64,000 nucleotides of DNA, taken from contig ONEW01000006.1 in the NCBI GenBank assembly GCA_900316935.1, positions 1 to 64,000 of the forward strand, written 5' to 3'. How positions within the stretch are numbered: position 1 is the stretch's first letter; the number at the start of each line of letters is the position of its first letter. This document shows, piece after piece, positions 16,953 to 26,500 of the stretch. The position numbers and the translations under genes were made by a program. The DNA comes from an uncultured Selenomonadales bacterium. GTDB taxonomy: Bacteria; Bacillota; Negativicutes; Acidaminococcales; Acidaminococcaceae. The notes beneath the pieces were generated by a model. It was given only the letters and a program-made list of their open reading frames with translations, did no database searches and had not been told where the DNA came from.

Positions 16953-18023
16953 TCAGACAATCTCCAGGAGGTTGTCCTTCAGCCCCGTCAGGCTCCTGGC
17001 GCCCTCGTCGGTCAGTACGACCGTGTCCTCAATGCGCACGCCGCCCTTCCCCGGTATGTAGATGCCGGGCTCGATGCTGAAGACCATGCCCGGTTCCAGC
17101 ACAATGTCGCCGCGCGTATTGATGTTCGGCAGTTCATGGATTTCCAGGCCCACGCCGTGGCCCAGACCATGGTTGAAGTACTTGCCGTAACCCCGTGATG
17201 CGATATAGTCACGGATCAGGGCGTCCAGTTCCTTCCCGGTCATGCCCGGTTTGGCACTCTTGATGCCCCGGTAATGGGCTTCTTCCACCACCGCGTAGAT
17301 TTCGCGGTGCCACGAATTGGCCATCCCCATGACGACCGTGCGGGTCGTGTCGGAATGGTACCCGTCGTACGTCGCGCCGTAATCGAACGTGACGAAATCC
17401 CCGACTTCCAGCGCCTTGTCGGACGGAGCACCATGCGGCAGTGCGGAACGGTAACCAGACGCCACGATGGTGTCAAAGGAAACGCCTTCCGAACCCAGGC
17501 TGCGCATATAGTACTCCAGCCGGGCCGCCGCTTCCTTTTCCGACATGCCGCTGTGCAGTTCCTTGAGCAGGCGCTCAAGCGCTGCATCGGCAATCTTGAA
17601 GGCCTGCCAGAGACTCTTCAATTCCCGTTCGTCCTTGACCATGCGCATGGGGCGCAGATCCAGGCTGACCAGTTCGGCAGATGCCGGCAACAGGCTCTTC
17701 AGGAGCGTTCCCTCCGTAAAGGAATAGAAATCGCCGTCGAACCCTATCCGCCGTTTGTCCCCGATGAGGGCGACCGCGGCATCCCAGATGGCATGCGCCG
17801 AAACCGCCTTGTACTCCTGTACATGGCAGAGCTTCAGCTGCTGGCGCGCCTGTTCCGTGTAACGTCCGTCCGTCACAAGGACGGCGACCCGTTCATCCAC
17901 GTACAGCAGGCTGGAATCTCCGGTGAACCCGGTCAGGTAGCGGATGGTCGGTACATCCTTGACCAGGGCGCAGTCGAGTTCCCGGCCACGCAGGAATTTG
18001 TAGATCTTGCCCAAGCGTTCCAT
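16953..18023 (-). CDS. M24B family Xaa-Pro peptidase
   Basis: A 356-residue metallopeptidase that should cleave Xaa-Pro bonds. The N-terminal creatinase-like domain (about 1-125) precedes the pita-bread catalytic domain. Metal ligands are visible: FDYGATYDGYHSDTTR (two Asp), GHGVGLEIHE (His), SIEPGIY and VRIEDTVVL (two Glu). The ATG at 18023 is preferred over 18053 because GGGG lies 6 nt upstream and the longer form has no ribosome site. It is co-transcribed with efp. Confidence 0.88.
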   Translation of the reverse strand: MERLGKIYKFLRGRELDCALVKDVPTIRYLTGFTGDSSLLYVDERVAVLVTDGRYTEQARQQLKLCHVQEYKAVSAHAIWDAAVALIGDKRRIGFDGDFYSFTEGTLLKSLLPASAELVSLDLRPMRMVKDERELKSLWQAFKIADAALERLLKELHSGMSEKEAAARLEYYMRSLGSEGVSFDTIVASGYRSALPHGAPSDKALEVGDFVTFDYGATYDGYHSDTTRTVVMGMANSWHREIYAVVEEAHYRGIKSAKPGMTGKELDALIRDYIASRGYGKYFNHGLGHGVGLEIHELPNINTRGDIVLEPGMVFSIEPGIYIPGKGGVRIEDTVVLTDEGARSLTGLKDNLLEIV

Positions 18024-18088
18024 TGCATTCCCCAACTTTCTGTATGCAAACATAATGCCGTTTCAGCCAATATAAATTGCACGGCAAC

Positions 18089-18117
18089 ATTCTACCATAA
18101 AAAGGAGGTTTGCGCAA
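18089..18117 (-). promoter_or_regulatory. promoter of the Xaa-Pro peptidase-efp unit
   Basis: On the minus strand TTGCGC (18112-18117) lies 17 bp from TAGAAT (18089-18094), which carries an extended TGG. It sits just past the stop of the U32 gene and about 60 nt before the peptidase start. Confidence 0.6.
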
Positions 18118-18125
18118 AAACATTC

Positions 18126-19346
18126 TCAAATTTTTCGACGCAGAACCGTGTACGGCGGCAGCTCTTCGCTGCAGGCACAGGTGAAGACCTGCTGCGCATG
18201 GGGTGTGCTGCCGATCGACAGGCCATCCGCATTGCGCAAGTCCCGCAGGGTAAGCGAAGACAACGATCCGTCCGGGCGGAAAATTTCCAGTTCCTCGCCG
18301 GCGGACATCTTGTTGCGCTGCTCCACCGTCAGGCGGCCGTCCTTCCAGCCACGCACCAGGCCCGTGAACTCTTCGCTCTGCATGTATCTGGATGTGGCAT
18401 ATTCCTGGGCGGAGGCATCGGGCTGCCGGACTGCAAACCCCGTAGTATAGGGGCGGTGGGACACCTTTTCCAACTCTTCCGTCCAAGCCGGATCGACCTG
18501 ATAATGGCCGGGGTCCTTCCAGTAGGCATCGATGGCCCGCCGGTAGACACTGACGACGGAAGCGGCATAATGGGCGCTCTTCATGCGGCCTTCAATTTTA
18601 AAGCTGCCCACGCCGGCACGGATCAGATCCGGCAGATACGGCAGCAGGCACAGGTCCCGGGAATTCAGGATATACGTGCCGTGTTCGTCCTCCGCGGTTT
18701 CAAACACTTCGCCGGGATGATCCTTATGGACCAGGCCGAACTCCCAGCGGCAGATCTGGGCACAGGCACCGCGGTTCCCGTCCCGGCCCGTCAGATAGCT
18801 GCTCAGCCAGCAGCGGCCCGAATAGGAGATGCACATGGCGCCATGGACGAAGACTTCCAGTTCCGCCGTGGTCCGCGCTCCGATTTCGGCAATTTCCTGC
18901 AGGGACAGTTCCCGGGCCAGGACGACGCGGCTTGCGCCAAGCCCTTCCCAGGCCCGTACGGCGGCCCAATTCGTCGTGTTCGCCTGGGTGCTCACGTGGA
19001 GCGGCATCTCCGGCACGGCTTGCCGGGCCACGGACCAGACACCCAAATCGGAAATCAGGAGGGCATCGACGCCGCACTCCTGCAGGCCCGTCAGATAATC
19101 CGGCAGCGCTTCCAGATCTCCGTTGTGGGCGAAAATGTTCACTGTCACATAGACCTTGCGTCCCAGGGAGTGGACCAGGCGCACGGCTTCCTGCAGCTCC
19201 TCCTGCGTAAAGTTGGACGCAAAAGCGCGCAGGCCGAAGGCCTTGCCGCCCAGATAGACCGCATCCGCTCCGTAAAGCAGGGCCATCTTCAGTTTCTCCA
19301 TGCTGCCGGCCGGTGCCAGCAGTTCCGGTTTCACAATCTTCCGCAT
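18126..19346 (-). CDS. Peptidase U32 family protein (tRNA/rRNA hydroxylation type)
   Basis: A 406-residue TIM-barrel-like U32 protein. The family signature EVFVHGAMCISYSGRCWLS is intact, followed by RGACAQICRWEF with further Cys that may hold an Fe-S cluster. Relatives TrhP and RlhA hydroxylate tRNA U34 or 23S rRNA with prephenate as cofactor; others are annotated as collagenase-like proteases. RNA hydroxylation is the more likely role by homology, but the target is not resolved. AAGGAG abuts an upstream ATG (19352) and lies 6 nt before the ATG at 19346, so the latter is chosen. It is last in the ireB-ruvX-mltG run. Confidence 0.85.
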   Translation of the reverse strand: MRKIVKPELLAPAGSMEKLKMALLYGADAVYLGGKAFGLRAFASNFTQEELQEAVRLVHSLGRKVYVTVNIFAHNGDLEALPDYLTGLQECGVDALLISDLGVWSVARQAVPEMPLHVSTQANTTNWAAVRAWEGLGASRVVLARELSLQEIAEIGARTTAELEVFVHGAMCISYSGRCWLSSYLTGRDGNRGACAQICRWEFGLVHKDHPGEVFETAEDEHGTYILNSRDLCLLPYLPDLIRAGVGSFKIEGRMKSAHYAASVVSVYRRAIDAYWKDPGHYQVDPAWTEELEKVSHRPYTTGFAVRQPDASAQEYATSRYMQSEEFTGLVRGWKDGRLTVEQRNKMSAGEELEIFRPDGSLSSLTLRDLRNADGLSIGSTPHAQQVFTCACSEELPPYTVLRRKI

Positions 19347-19411
19347 AAGCATCTCCTTGCCGCACGGCCGGAATCCCTGCCCTCGGTCCGGGCGGGACGG
19401 GTACGGCGTAT

Positions 19412-19468
19412 AAAGAGCTCCCCGGCACAGGACGACCGGTTGCTGTCGTTCCGGCTGCGGGGAGCCTC
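19412..19468 (-). terminator. possible compound terminator/attenuator between mltG and U32
   Basis: An 8-bp GC-rich outer stem (19417-19424 with 19458-19465) encloses an inner stem (19431-19436 with 19445-19450). On the minus strand TCTTTA follows. It may partly terminate transcription after mltG. The T run is short, so this is tentative. Confidence 0.4.
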
Positions 19469-19478
19469 CTCGTTCCGT

Positions 19479-20594
19479 TTAATTCTTGTTCTGCTTGCCG
19501 TGGATGTCTTCAATAGCCTGCAGATGTTCCTGGTAGGTACGGGTGAAACGATGGTGTCCGTCCTTTTCCGCCACAAAATACAAGTACTCCGAATTCTCCG
19601 GATGGAGCACGGCCTGGATGGCGCTCATGCTCGGCGACCCGATAGGTCCCGGCGGCAGGCCCGGATAAATGTAGGTGTTGTAGGGATTGCGGATTTCCGT
19701 GTCCGCAATGGTGACTTCTTCCTTCTGCGTCCCCAGGATATACTGGATGGTCGTATCCGACTGAATCGGCATGAAGATATGCAGCCGGCGCAGGAAGACG
19801 CCCGCAATCCGCGGCTGTTCGTCCTTGAATACGGCTTCCAGTTCCACCATGGAAGCAAGCGTCACCACATCCCGCAGGTTCATGTTCTGGGCCTTCACCG
19901 TTTCCGGCACGTCCGCCTTGTTCATCTCGCCGTTAAAGGTCTGCACCATCTCTGCCAGGATATCCTTTTCCGACATGCCGGGCTGCAGACTGTACGTGGC
20001 TGGATAAATGAAGCCTTCCGCCTTATAGACGACGTTCGGGTTATTTGTCTCCATATAGGGATACGGCGTGTAGTTCCGGGCTGCCTCCATGAACTTGTCG
20101 GCGCTGCCCAGCCCTTCCGCCTCGAGCTTCTTCGCCGTCTTCGCTACATTGAACCCTTCGGGGACGGTGAACTTCACCACATAGGTCTGGCCCTTGGAAA
20201 GGATGCTGACGATTTCGCGATTGGACATGCCGCCCTCGATTTCGTACTGCCCCGCCTCCAGCTTGCCGGCCAGTCCGCGCAGACGCGCCTCCATGCGGAA
20301 CGCTTCCGGCGTCTTCACCAGATGCTTTTTATGAAGCAGGTCCGCAATGTCGGACGTGGTCATCCCCGGCTTAATCGTTACCAGATAGCGGTGGCCCTTC
20401 GCGTATTCCGTGTTGTTGCCCGTAAAGTACAGCAGCCAGTAAAAGAACAGGGCCAGTGCCAAAACGGACGCAACAGCGAGCGGCAGCAGCCTTTTGCGCT
20501 GGCCGCCTCCGCCCGACTGGCCGCCCTTTTGCGGTCCGCCCCCGTCCAGCCGCTCCTTCCGGAACGGAAACCAAGGCAATTTAAAGTTGAACAC
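19479..20594 (-). CDS. mltG: Endolytic transglycosylase MltG
   Basis: A 371-residue inner-membrane enzyme that cuts nascent peptidoglycan strands. A cytoplasmic tail (1-35) is followed by one transmembrane helix (about 36-57), a LysM-like subdomain (65-120) and the YceG catalytic domain. The catalytic Glu is E251 in LASMVELEAVF. The conserved SDTTIQYIL and NTYIYPGLPPGPI motifs are present. GTG is the start codon, with GGGAGG 7 nt upstream. It belongs to the conserved ireB-ruvX-DUF1292-mltG group. Confidence 0.93.
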   Translation of the reverse strand: MFNFKLPWFPFRKERLDGGGPQKGGQSGGGGQRKRLLPLAVASVLALALFFYWLLYFTGNNTEYAKGHRYLVTIKPGMTTSDIADLLHKKHLVKTPEAFRMEARLRGLAGKLEAGQYEIEGGMSNREIVSILSKGQTYVVKFTVPEGFNVAKTAKKLEAEGLGSADKFMEAARNYTPYPYMETNNPNVVYKAEGFIYPATYSLQPGMSEKDILAEMVQTFNGEMNKADVPETVKAQNMNLRDVVTLASMVELEAVFKDEQPRIAGVFLRRLHIFMPIQSDTTIQYILGTQKEEVTIADTEIRNPYNTYIYPGLPPGPIGSPSMSAIQAVLHPENSEYLYFVAEKDGHHRFTRTYQEHLQAIEDIHGKQNKN

Positions 20595-20623
20595 CTGAAA
20601 GCCTCCCGTGATTGAACGGTTCT

Positions 20624-21040
20624 TCAGTCGGCGTCTTCGCCGCCGGCCAGTTTTTCATACACTGCCTTCGCTTTGGCGAATTCTTCGTCTGTCGGAACAT
20701 CGATATCCACACTGCCATCTTCGGTTTCCACCATTTTGGCGATGATCACGTTATCCGGGTCGAATTCCTCTTCCGGTCCATGGTGGTGGTCATGGCCGCA
20801 GCCACACGGTTCCGCACCTTCCCCGTGCTGATGAGGATGCCCGTGTTCCTCCCCGTCTTCGGCAAAGAACACGGCGGGGTCGATTTCAAACATGGCAACG
20901 AAGACATCGCTGCCGACGTTGAACTTCTCTTCCACTACGAAGCAATGGTCCTTGCCCTTCTCATCCGTGTATTCCAGCGTTTCGATTGCGCCGTCGTCCT
21001 CTTCCTCGACAATGTCCAGGATTTCTTTGTCTGTTGCCAT
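20624..21040 (-). CDS. DUF1292 protein with His/Cys-rich insertion
   Basis: A 138-residue acidic protein. The N-terminal half (ILDIVEEEDDGAIETLEYTDEKGKDHCFVVEEKF) matches DUF1292, whose gene typically accompanies ireB and ruvX in Firmicutes. Residues 65-88 form an unusual His/Cys-rich insertion: H66, H68, H70, H72, C79, C81, H83, H85, H86 and H87. Metal binding is plausible but unproven. The ATG at 21040 follows GAGGTGG. No molecular function is known for the family. Confidence 0.78.
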   Translation of the reverse strand: MATDKEILDIVEEEDDGAIETLEYTDEKGKDHCFVVEEKFNVGSDVFVAMFEIDPAVFFAEDGEEHGHPHQHGEGAEPCGCGHDHHHGPEEEFDPDNVIIAKMVETEDGSVDIDVPTDEEFAKAKAVYEKLAGGEDAD

Positions 21041-21150
21041 TTTTTCCACCTCGTCGTCCTGATTTTCCCTTGCAGGGAACAAATACCTGTCAATTTTAAT
21101 ACAAGTGCCCTGCCCTGTCAACCGCGTCCGGTACCGCCCCGTTCAGCTGG

Positions 21151-22776
21151 TCAGAACCAAGAGGAGCTGATTACGTCGCCGAGGCGGATTTCCGCATAGG
21201 AATCGTCATGAGGAACCACCTCAATGGCGTATTTGCTGCGGTCCAGCTTCATCTGGGCATTGCGTGTCGTCATGACGGCGTCCTTGACAAGGATGTCGCC
21301 CTCCAGCAGGCGCACTTCGCCGCTGGCTTCCCGGCCATCGGATTCATAAAAAAACCGTCCCTTTGCAGGCAGTGAGAAGAACCCTGCCCCTTCGCAGGAA
21401 TCCGCCCTGTTGCGGCCCAGCAGGTTGACGCGGATGGTCAGGAGGCCGGTCAGCTTGTTCTGTGTCAGCATGGCCGCATCGACCTGGAACGCGCGGACGC
21501 GGAACCGGTAATCCCGGTTCTCCATACCCACGAATCCGTCAACGGACACGTTGCCGCCGGCCAGTTTCGCTTCCGCATCCTTCAGGACCAGTTTGCCCGC
21601 ATTGAGTTCGAAGCCGCCCTTGACCTGCGTCAACGGCAGTATGCCGGCCTGCACCTTGTCTGCTGTAAAGGAACCGTCCAGTTTCGGTTCCAGGGCACTG
21701 CCGCTCACACGGCCCACGACCTTCAGGGCCGCGTCATGGAGGGCCATACCTTCGCTGACGGCCTGCGTGCGGAACGCATCCGATTTGAAGGTCAGGTCGA
21801 ACCCGGGCGGCAGCGGTGTCCCACGCCCGCTCGTGATTTTACCCTGTGTCGAGACCGGCATGCCGTTCACTTTGGCATCCATTGTACGGATCAGCGCCTC
21901 GTCGCGGGTGGCCGTAAACTCCGCCACCCCTTCCGTCAGGTCCCAGCCGAACACCTTGCCGGCCAGTTTTTCCGCCCGGCCGTCCATCTGCATGTGCCAG
22001 CCCTTGTCGTCCTTCGACGCCGCCAGCTTCATGCTCGGAACGGATCCCCCCGTCAGGGTGATCTGCTTGAGGTCCGGATAGAGGGCCAGCAGGTCCGCTG
22101 CCGCCGTATTCTTCGCTTCGCCCGTGACCTTGGCCGCGCCGTCCTTGTAGTCCATGTTGACCACCAGGTCGCAGTCGTCCTTGCGGGCCGTCGCGCTCGA
22201 CCGGATCAGCGGATATTGCTTAAAAGCACTCTGGGTGCTGATTTTCGTCAAATTCACCTTTTTGCCGTTGGACTCCAAATCCAGCAGGCCGTCCTTAATT
22301 TCCACCAGGCCGCGGAACTTCGTGGGTACGATGGTGCCTTCCCGTTCGTTCGGCACACCTTTGCGGTGGGCGAAACGGACCAGGTCGAGGATATCCAGGC
22401 CCTTGCCTTCCTCATAAACCCCATAGAAATGGGGCTTGTTGAGGACGACATTGGACACGGAACCCGTACCGGCCCCCTTGCGCAGGACATCAAAGAAGTT
22501 GACGGTCAGCGTGACCAAAGGCACTTCCGCCTTGACCGCTCCGTTCGGTGCCTTCCAGGTCAGGTCGCGGATTTCCACGTCGCCCGCCATGCCGGAGCCG
22601 ATGTGGTCGTACGTAATCTGCCCGTCCACGATATTCTGATGTGCCAGCATCTGTTCCGCCAGTTTGGCAGCCGCGCTGCCGCCAACCTTGATGAGCAGCG
22701 CGATGCCGATGAGGACCACCAGGGCGATGCCCATGACGATCTTCTTTTTGCTAGAAATTCCTTCCAATCCGATCAC
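21151..22776 (-). CDS. AsmA-like inner-membrane-anchored periplasmic protein (copy 1)
   Basis: A 541-residue protein with one N-terminal membrane helix (about 12-31) and a long beta-rich extracytoplasmic region. It is typical of the AsmA/TamB group, which is implicated in outer-membrane biogenesis and phospholipid transport. After the anchor, NIVDGQITYDHIGSGMAGDVEIRD resembles the equivalent stretch of the second copy at 30187-31647. The start is a GTG whose nearest ribosome site (GAGGA) is 13 nt away, so a start a few codons later is possible. It lies between ruvX and DUF1292. Confidence 0.7.
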   Translation of the reverse strand: MIGLEGISSKKKIVMGIALVVLIGIALLIKVGGSAAAKLAEQMLAHQNIVDGQITYDHIGSGMAGDVEIRDLTWKAPNGAVKAEVPLVTLTVNFFDVLRKGAGTGSVSNVVLNKPHFYGVYEEGKGLDILDLVRFAHRKGVPNEREGTIVPTKFRGLVEIKDGLLDLESNGKKVNLTKISTQSAFKQYPLIRSSATARKDDCDLVVNMDYKDGAAKVTGEAKNTAAADLLALYPDLKQITLTGGSVPSMKLAASKDDKGWHMQMDGRAEKLAGKVFGWDLTEGVAEFTATRDEALIRTMDAKVNGMPVSTQGKITSGRGTPLPPGFDLTFKSDAFRTQAVSEGMALHDAALKVVGRVSGSALEPKLDGSFTADKVQAGILPLTQVKGGFELNAGKLVLKDAEAKLAGGNVSVDGFVGMENRDYRFRVRAFQVDAAMLTQNKLTGLLTIRVNLLGRNRADSCEGAGFFSLPAKGRFFYESDGREASGEVRLLEGDILVKDAVMTTRNAQMKLDRSKYAIEVVPHDDSYAEIRLGDVISSSWF

Positions 22777-22792
22777 CTGTCATGTCAATTCC

Positions 22793-23218
22793 TCATACCC
22801 GGACGTGGCTCCGGCTGTCCAGGTAATTTTGCAGGATGACGACCGCCGCCATCATGTCGATGACCTTGCGGCGTTTTTTACGGCGCAGGTCCGCGTCAAT
22901 CAGGACGCGTTCCGCCGCCACCGTCGAAAGCCGCTCATCCCACAGCACGACGGACACATCAGAAAAGCGGGTTCGCAGTTCTTCCGCAAATGCTTCCGAA
23001 AGTTTCGCCCGCTCCCCGATGGTACCATTCATATTTTTGGGATACCCCAGGACGATTTCCCCGGCCCCGTATTCCCGGATCAGTTCCCCAATCCGCTGGA
23101 AATCCCGTTCCGGCGATGTCCGCCGGATGGTTCCGACGCCGTTGGCGATGGTTTCCGTCAAATCACTGACGGCCACACCGATCGTCCTGCTTCCCAAATC
23201 CAGTGCCATAATCCTCAT
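22793..23218 (-). CDS. ruvX: RuvX/YqgF family Holliday junction resolvase-like nuclease
   Basis: A 141-residue RNase H-fold protein. Active-site acidic residues lie in MALDLGSRTIGVAVSD, VLGYPKNMNGTIGERA and VVLWDERLSTVAAERVL. The family is linked to Holliday junction resolution and to 5' maturation of 16S rRNA. It overlaps the end of ireB by 4 nt (ATGA), the conserved Firmicutes arrangement. Confidence 0.92.
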   Translation of the reverse strand: MRIMALDLGSRTIGVAVSDLTETIANGVGTIRRTSPERDFQRIGELIREYGAGEIVLGYPKNMNGTIGERAKLSEAFAEELRTRFSDVSVVLWDERLSTVAAERVLIDADLRRKKRRKVIDMMAAVVILQNYLDSRSHVRV

Positions 23219-23478
23219 TTTTTCGGCCGGATGGCTGCCAGGTAATGGTCCAGCAGCGCTTCTACCAGTTCATACCGCTCATACTGGCGGATCTTGTTCC
23301 TGGCATCCTGGTAACTGGTGATATAGGTGGGATCGCCGGACAGCAGATACCCTGCCAGCTGGTCCTTCGGATCATATCCACGGGCCTCCAGCGCTTCGCA
23401 CACTTCGACGATGGTCTGCGCCACCGGTGCCTTTTCCCGTTTCTTTTTAAACATCATCGTTTCATCCGATACGCTCAT
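23215..23478 (-). CDS. ireB: IreB family regulatory phosphoprotein
   Basis: An 87-residue protein of the IreB (UPF0297) family. Conserved are TIVEVCEALEARGYDPKDQLAGYLLSGDP-type residues and YITSYQDARNKIRQYERYELVEALL. In Enterococcus IreB is a substrate of the Ser/Thr kinase IreK and modulates cephalosporin resistance. The start at 23478 has AAGGAG 9 nt upstream, and the Thr-rich N terminus is kept. It is first in the operon. Confidence 0.9.
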   Translation of the reverse strand: MSVSDETMMFKKKREKAPVAQTIVEVCEALEARGYDPKDQLAGYLLSGDPTYITSYQDARNKIRQYERYELVEALLDHYLAAIRPKK

Positions 23479-23509
23479 CGTTCTCAACTCCTTACATTTA
23501 TGCAGATTC

Positions 23510-23518
23510 ATTGTACCA
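23510..23518 (-). promoter_or_regulatory. extended -10 promoter of the ireB operon
   Basis: On the minus strand TGG precedes TACAAT (23510-23515), an extended -10 element. The -35 region (TGTACC at 17 bp) is poor. It lies between the addA stop and ireB, with a leader of about 25 nt. Confidence 0.5.
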
Positions 23519-23545
23519 TATTTAGGAAAAGAGGTACAGGTTTTC

Positions 23546-26500
23546 TCACGACTCCCGGCACATGTACCGGAAAGGACAATGCAGGCAGGCGCGCTCCTTG
23601 TCCGTCCGGCGGAAATCCTGTTCCGTCCGTTTCGCGTAAATCTCGCGGCACAGCCGGCGCACTTCGTCCAGCCAGGCGTCCTTCTTTACTTCCGAATCCA
23701 AGACTGCCTCTTCGGCGGTCCGGATGTAGTGCAGCGATGCTTTGACAACCTTGTGCGGGGAACCAGACTTCCCGCCGCACCGGGCGGATTGCTGCCGCAG
23801 CAGCGTATCCGCGGCAAACCAGTACAGGGCGAGCTGCCAGGCGTAGCCCGGCTTGAGGGGCGCGTCCCCGTCATCCTGCGGCGGCTCCCCCGTCTTATAG
23901 TCGACGATTTCCACGTTCCCGTCCGCCGTTTCAGCCACGGCATCCATGACGCCCGTCACATAGAACGTGTGGCCGTTTTCCTTGAAGAAAGGCAGGCGGA
24001 AAGGATATTCCGCCCGCACCTGCCGGCCGGCAAAGGACTGATACAGGTTCCCAGCAAGATACTGCCGCAGCATCTCCGGCACCCCGGCGGCAGCGGCAGC
24101 TTTCAATTTGTCCGGGAAGCTGTCACCGGAAGCACATTCCAGCACAGCCTGCCGGTACAGTTCCCTGCGTTCCGCCTCGCCCGGGGCTTGGTGCCCGTCC
24201 ATCCAGGCCCGGGCAATCAGCTCCAGCGTGCGGTGCACCACATGGCCCAGGTCCACGGGCTTCAGGAACGAAGGAGCACGGCTCCCGTTACTGCCGTCCG
24301 GCGGCACTGCTGCGGTCTCTGCAGCCTCCTCCTCCAGCGGAACGACGCGGGCGATGTTTCTGTAATAGTACTGCCTCTGGCAATATCCATAATCCTGCAG
24401 GGAGGACGGAGTGAACTCCGTCATGGCCGTCTCCTCGTAACCGGGCAACGGCGCCAGGACGGCCTCCGGCGGCTGGGTACCAGCCGGAGCGGCTTCTGCC
24501 GCTGCTTCCGCCGCGGCGGCCTGCTCTGCCTGCAGTTCCTGATTCCAGGCCTCCCAATCTTTTTCTTCCACCCGGGCGACCGGGTTCCCGCCATCCTGCC
24601 ATACCCGGGCCGTTTCACCCAATCCGTGCAGCTGCTCCACCCAGCGCGGCTGTTTGGCGGGTTCCCCTTTGCTCTTCAATTTAAAGAACCCGGTCAGGAT
24701 CAACCGCTTTTCCGCCCGGGTCATCGCCACGTACAGAAGGCGGTCCGCCTCGGCGGCAGACCGGGCCTCTTCCTCCTCGCAAAGGGTCTCCATGACAGCC
24801 GTTTTTTCCGGATTTTTGGCAGCCGGATCCGCTTTATATTCAAACCCGAAGCCTTTGCCGTGCCGATAGGCAGCAAAATCTCCCTCATGCTGCAACTTGG
24901 TTTCCAGGAACGGGATGACCACGACAGGGAACTCCAGTCCTTTGGATTTATGGATCGTCATGATGGATACAGCGTCCCCGGCCGTTGCCGTGGCAGACGC
25001 TTCCTTGTCATAATTGTCGCGCAGGAAGCGGAGCCGTTCGGCATATTCGGCGGCGGCGCCCGCCTGTTCCTCTGCAAAGGCAAACGCCAGGCTGCGGAAT
25101 TTCCGATAGTTCGCCAGTTTTTCCGCCCCATTTTCCTGGGAAGCCAGCTCCCGTTCCGGCTGCAGCTCCCGTTCCACCAGCTCCATGAACTGCGGCAGGT
25201 TCAACAGCGTGCCTCCGGTCTGCAGCCGTGCCAGTTTCCGCACTGACGCCGCCAGGCTTTCTCCGCGGCGGATTCCGCCGTTTTCCCGCGCTCCGGTAAG
25301 GAAATCCCACAAACTGCCGCTGCCGCCGTCTTTACTGTGACCATGCCAGTCCAGACACAATGCGGTCAGGACATCGTCATCCACAGCAAAATAAGGAGAC
25401 CGGAACAGTCCGAGCAGCGGTCCCTCTGCATGGGGATCTGCCACAAAGAAGAACAGGTTCATCAGGTCGCGCACATCCTGGCGGTCATAGAAATTACGGC
25501 CGTCAACCACTTTGACCGGCACGCCGGCATCACGCAGCGTTTCCGCCAGCATGCCGGAATTCGTCATTTTGCGCAGCAGGATGGCCATATCTTCATAAGG
25601 AACCTGCTCCTCCCCGTGGAGCCTCTTCAGTTCCCGGGCCACCAGGCCGGCTTCGCACTGCTGGGCCACAGCCGGCTTCACGTTGCCCTTGACCCAGAAA
25701 AACTGCGGAGCCTTCGGAAGGAAGGATTCCTTCCCCGCCCCGTCCCGCGCGGCCGGAAGCAGCTGCTCCTCAAAAGGGATGAAATCTGCGCCCGCATCAT
25801 CAGCTTGTCCGAAGACTTCCCGGAAAAAGGTATTGCAGAAACGCAAAACGGGTGCGCCGGAACGGAAGTTCACCGCCAGGGAGATGCGTTCCCCCTGCAG
25901 CCGCTTCTCCGCTGGCTGCGGCTTTTTTCCCGGGTCCTCCGGCGCCACGATATCCTTCTGGACTTTCGCAAAGACGGATACATCGGCGCCGCGGAAACGG
26001 TAAATGGACTGTTTGGCATCGCCCACGACGAATAACCGGTTTCCCTCCAGTTTATCCGCTCTGCCGCCAGCCAGCAGGTAAATGAGGGATTTCTGCCAGT
26101 GGTTCGTATCCTGGAATTCATCGACCATGATATACCTGTATTTGCGGGCATAACGGCGGCACAGGGCCTCCCTGCCTTCCAACAGGCGGACCGCTTCCCG
26201 CTCCAAATCGTTGAAGGTCAGGACATGGAGGTCCCGCTTCTGCTGTACCATGTAGGCATGAAAATGCTCCAGCAGCCTTTTCCATGCCAGGAAAAGTTCC
26301 TTTTCCCTGCCCTGGGCCCCGCTGAGACCGTCCTCCCACTCAGTTTCGCCGGGCAGGTCGCCGTCGGCAAACTCCCCGGCCAGAAGGTCCGTCAATCTGG
26401 CTGCCCCGTATTCGGCAGTCAGCAGTTCCGGCCGGTAGTCCGGATCCTTCCGGGTTCCCGCCAGTTCCGTCCGCAGGAAATCACGGGACGACTCTGCCAG

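Noticed and set aside
17274-20615. A 1113-codon open frame on the plus strand, and similar long plus-strand frames opposite EF-G, dxs, ispA, ECF and FeoB genes
   Set aside because: They lie antisense to well-identified minus-strand genes, match no family I recognise, and are explained by the GC-rich codon pattern of the true genes.
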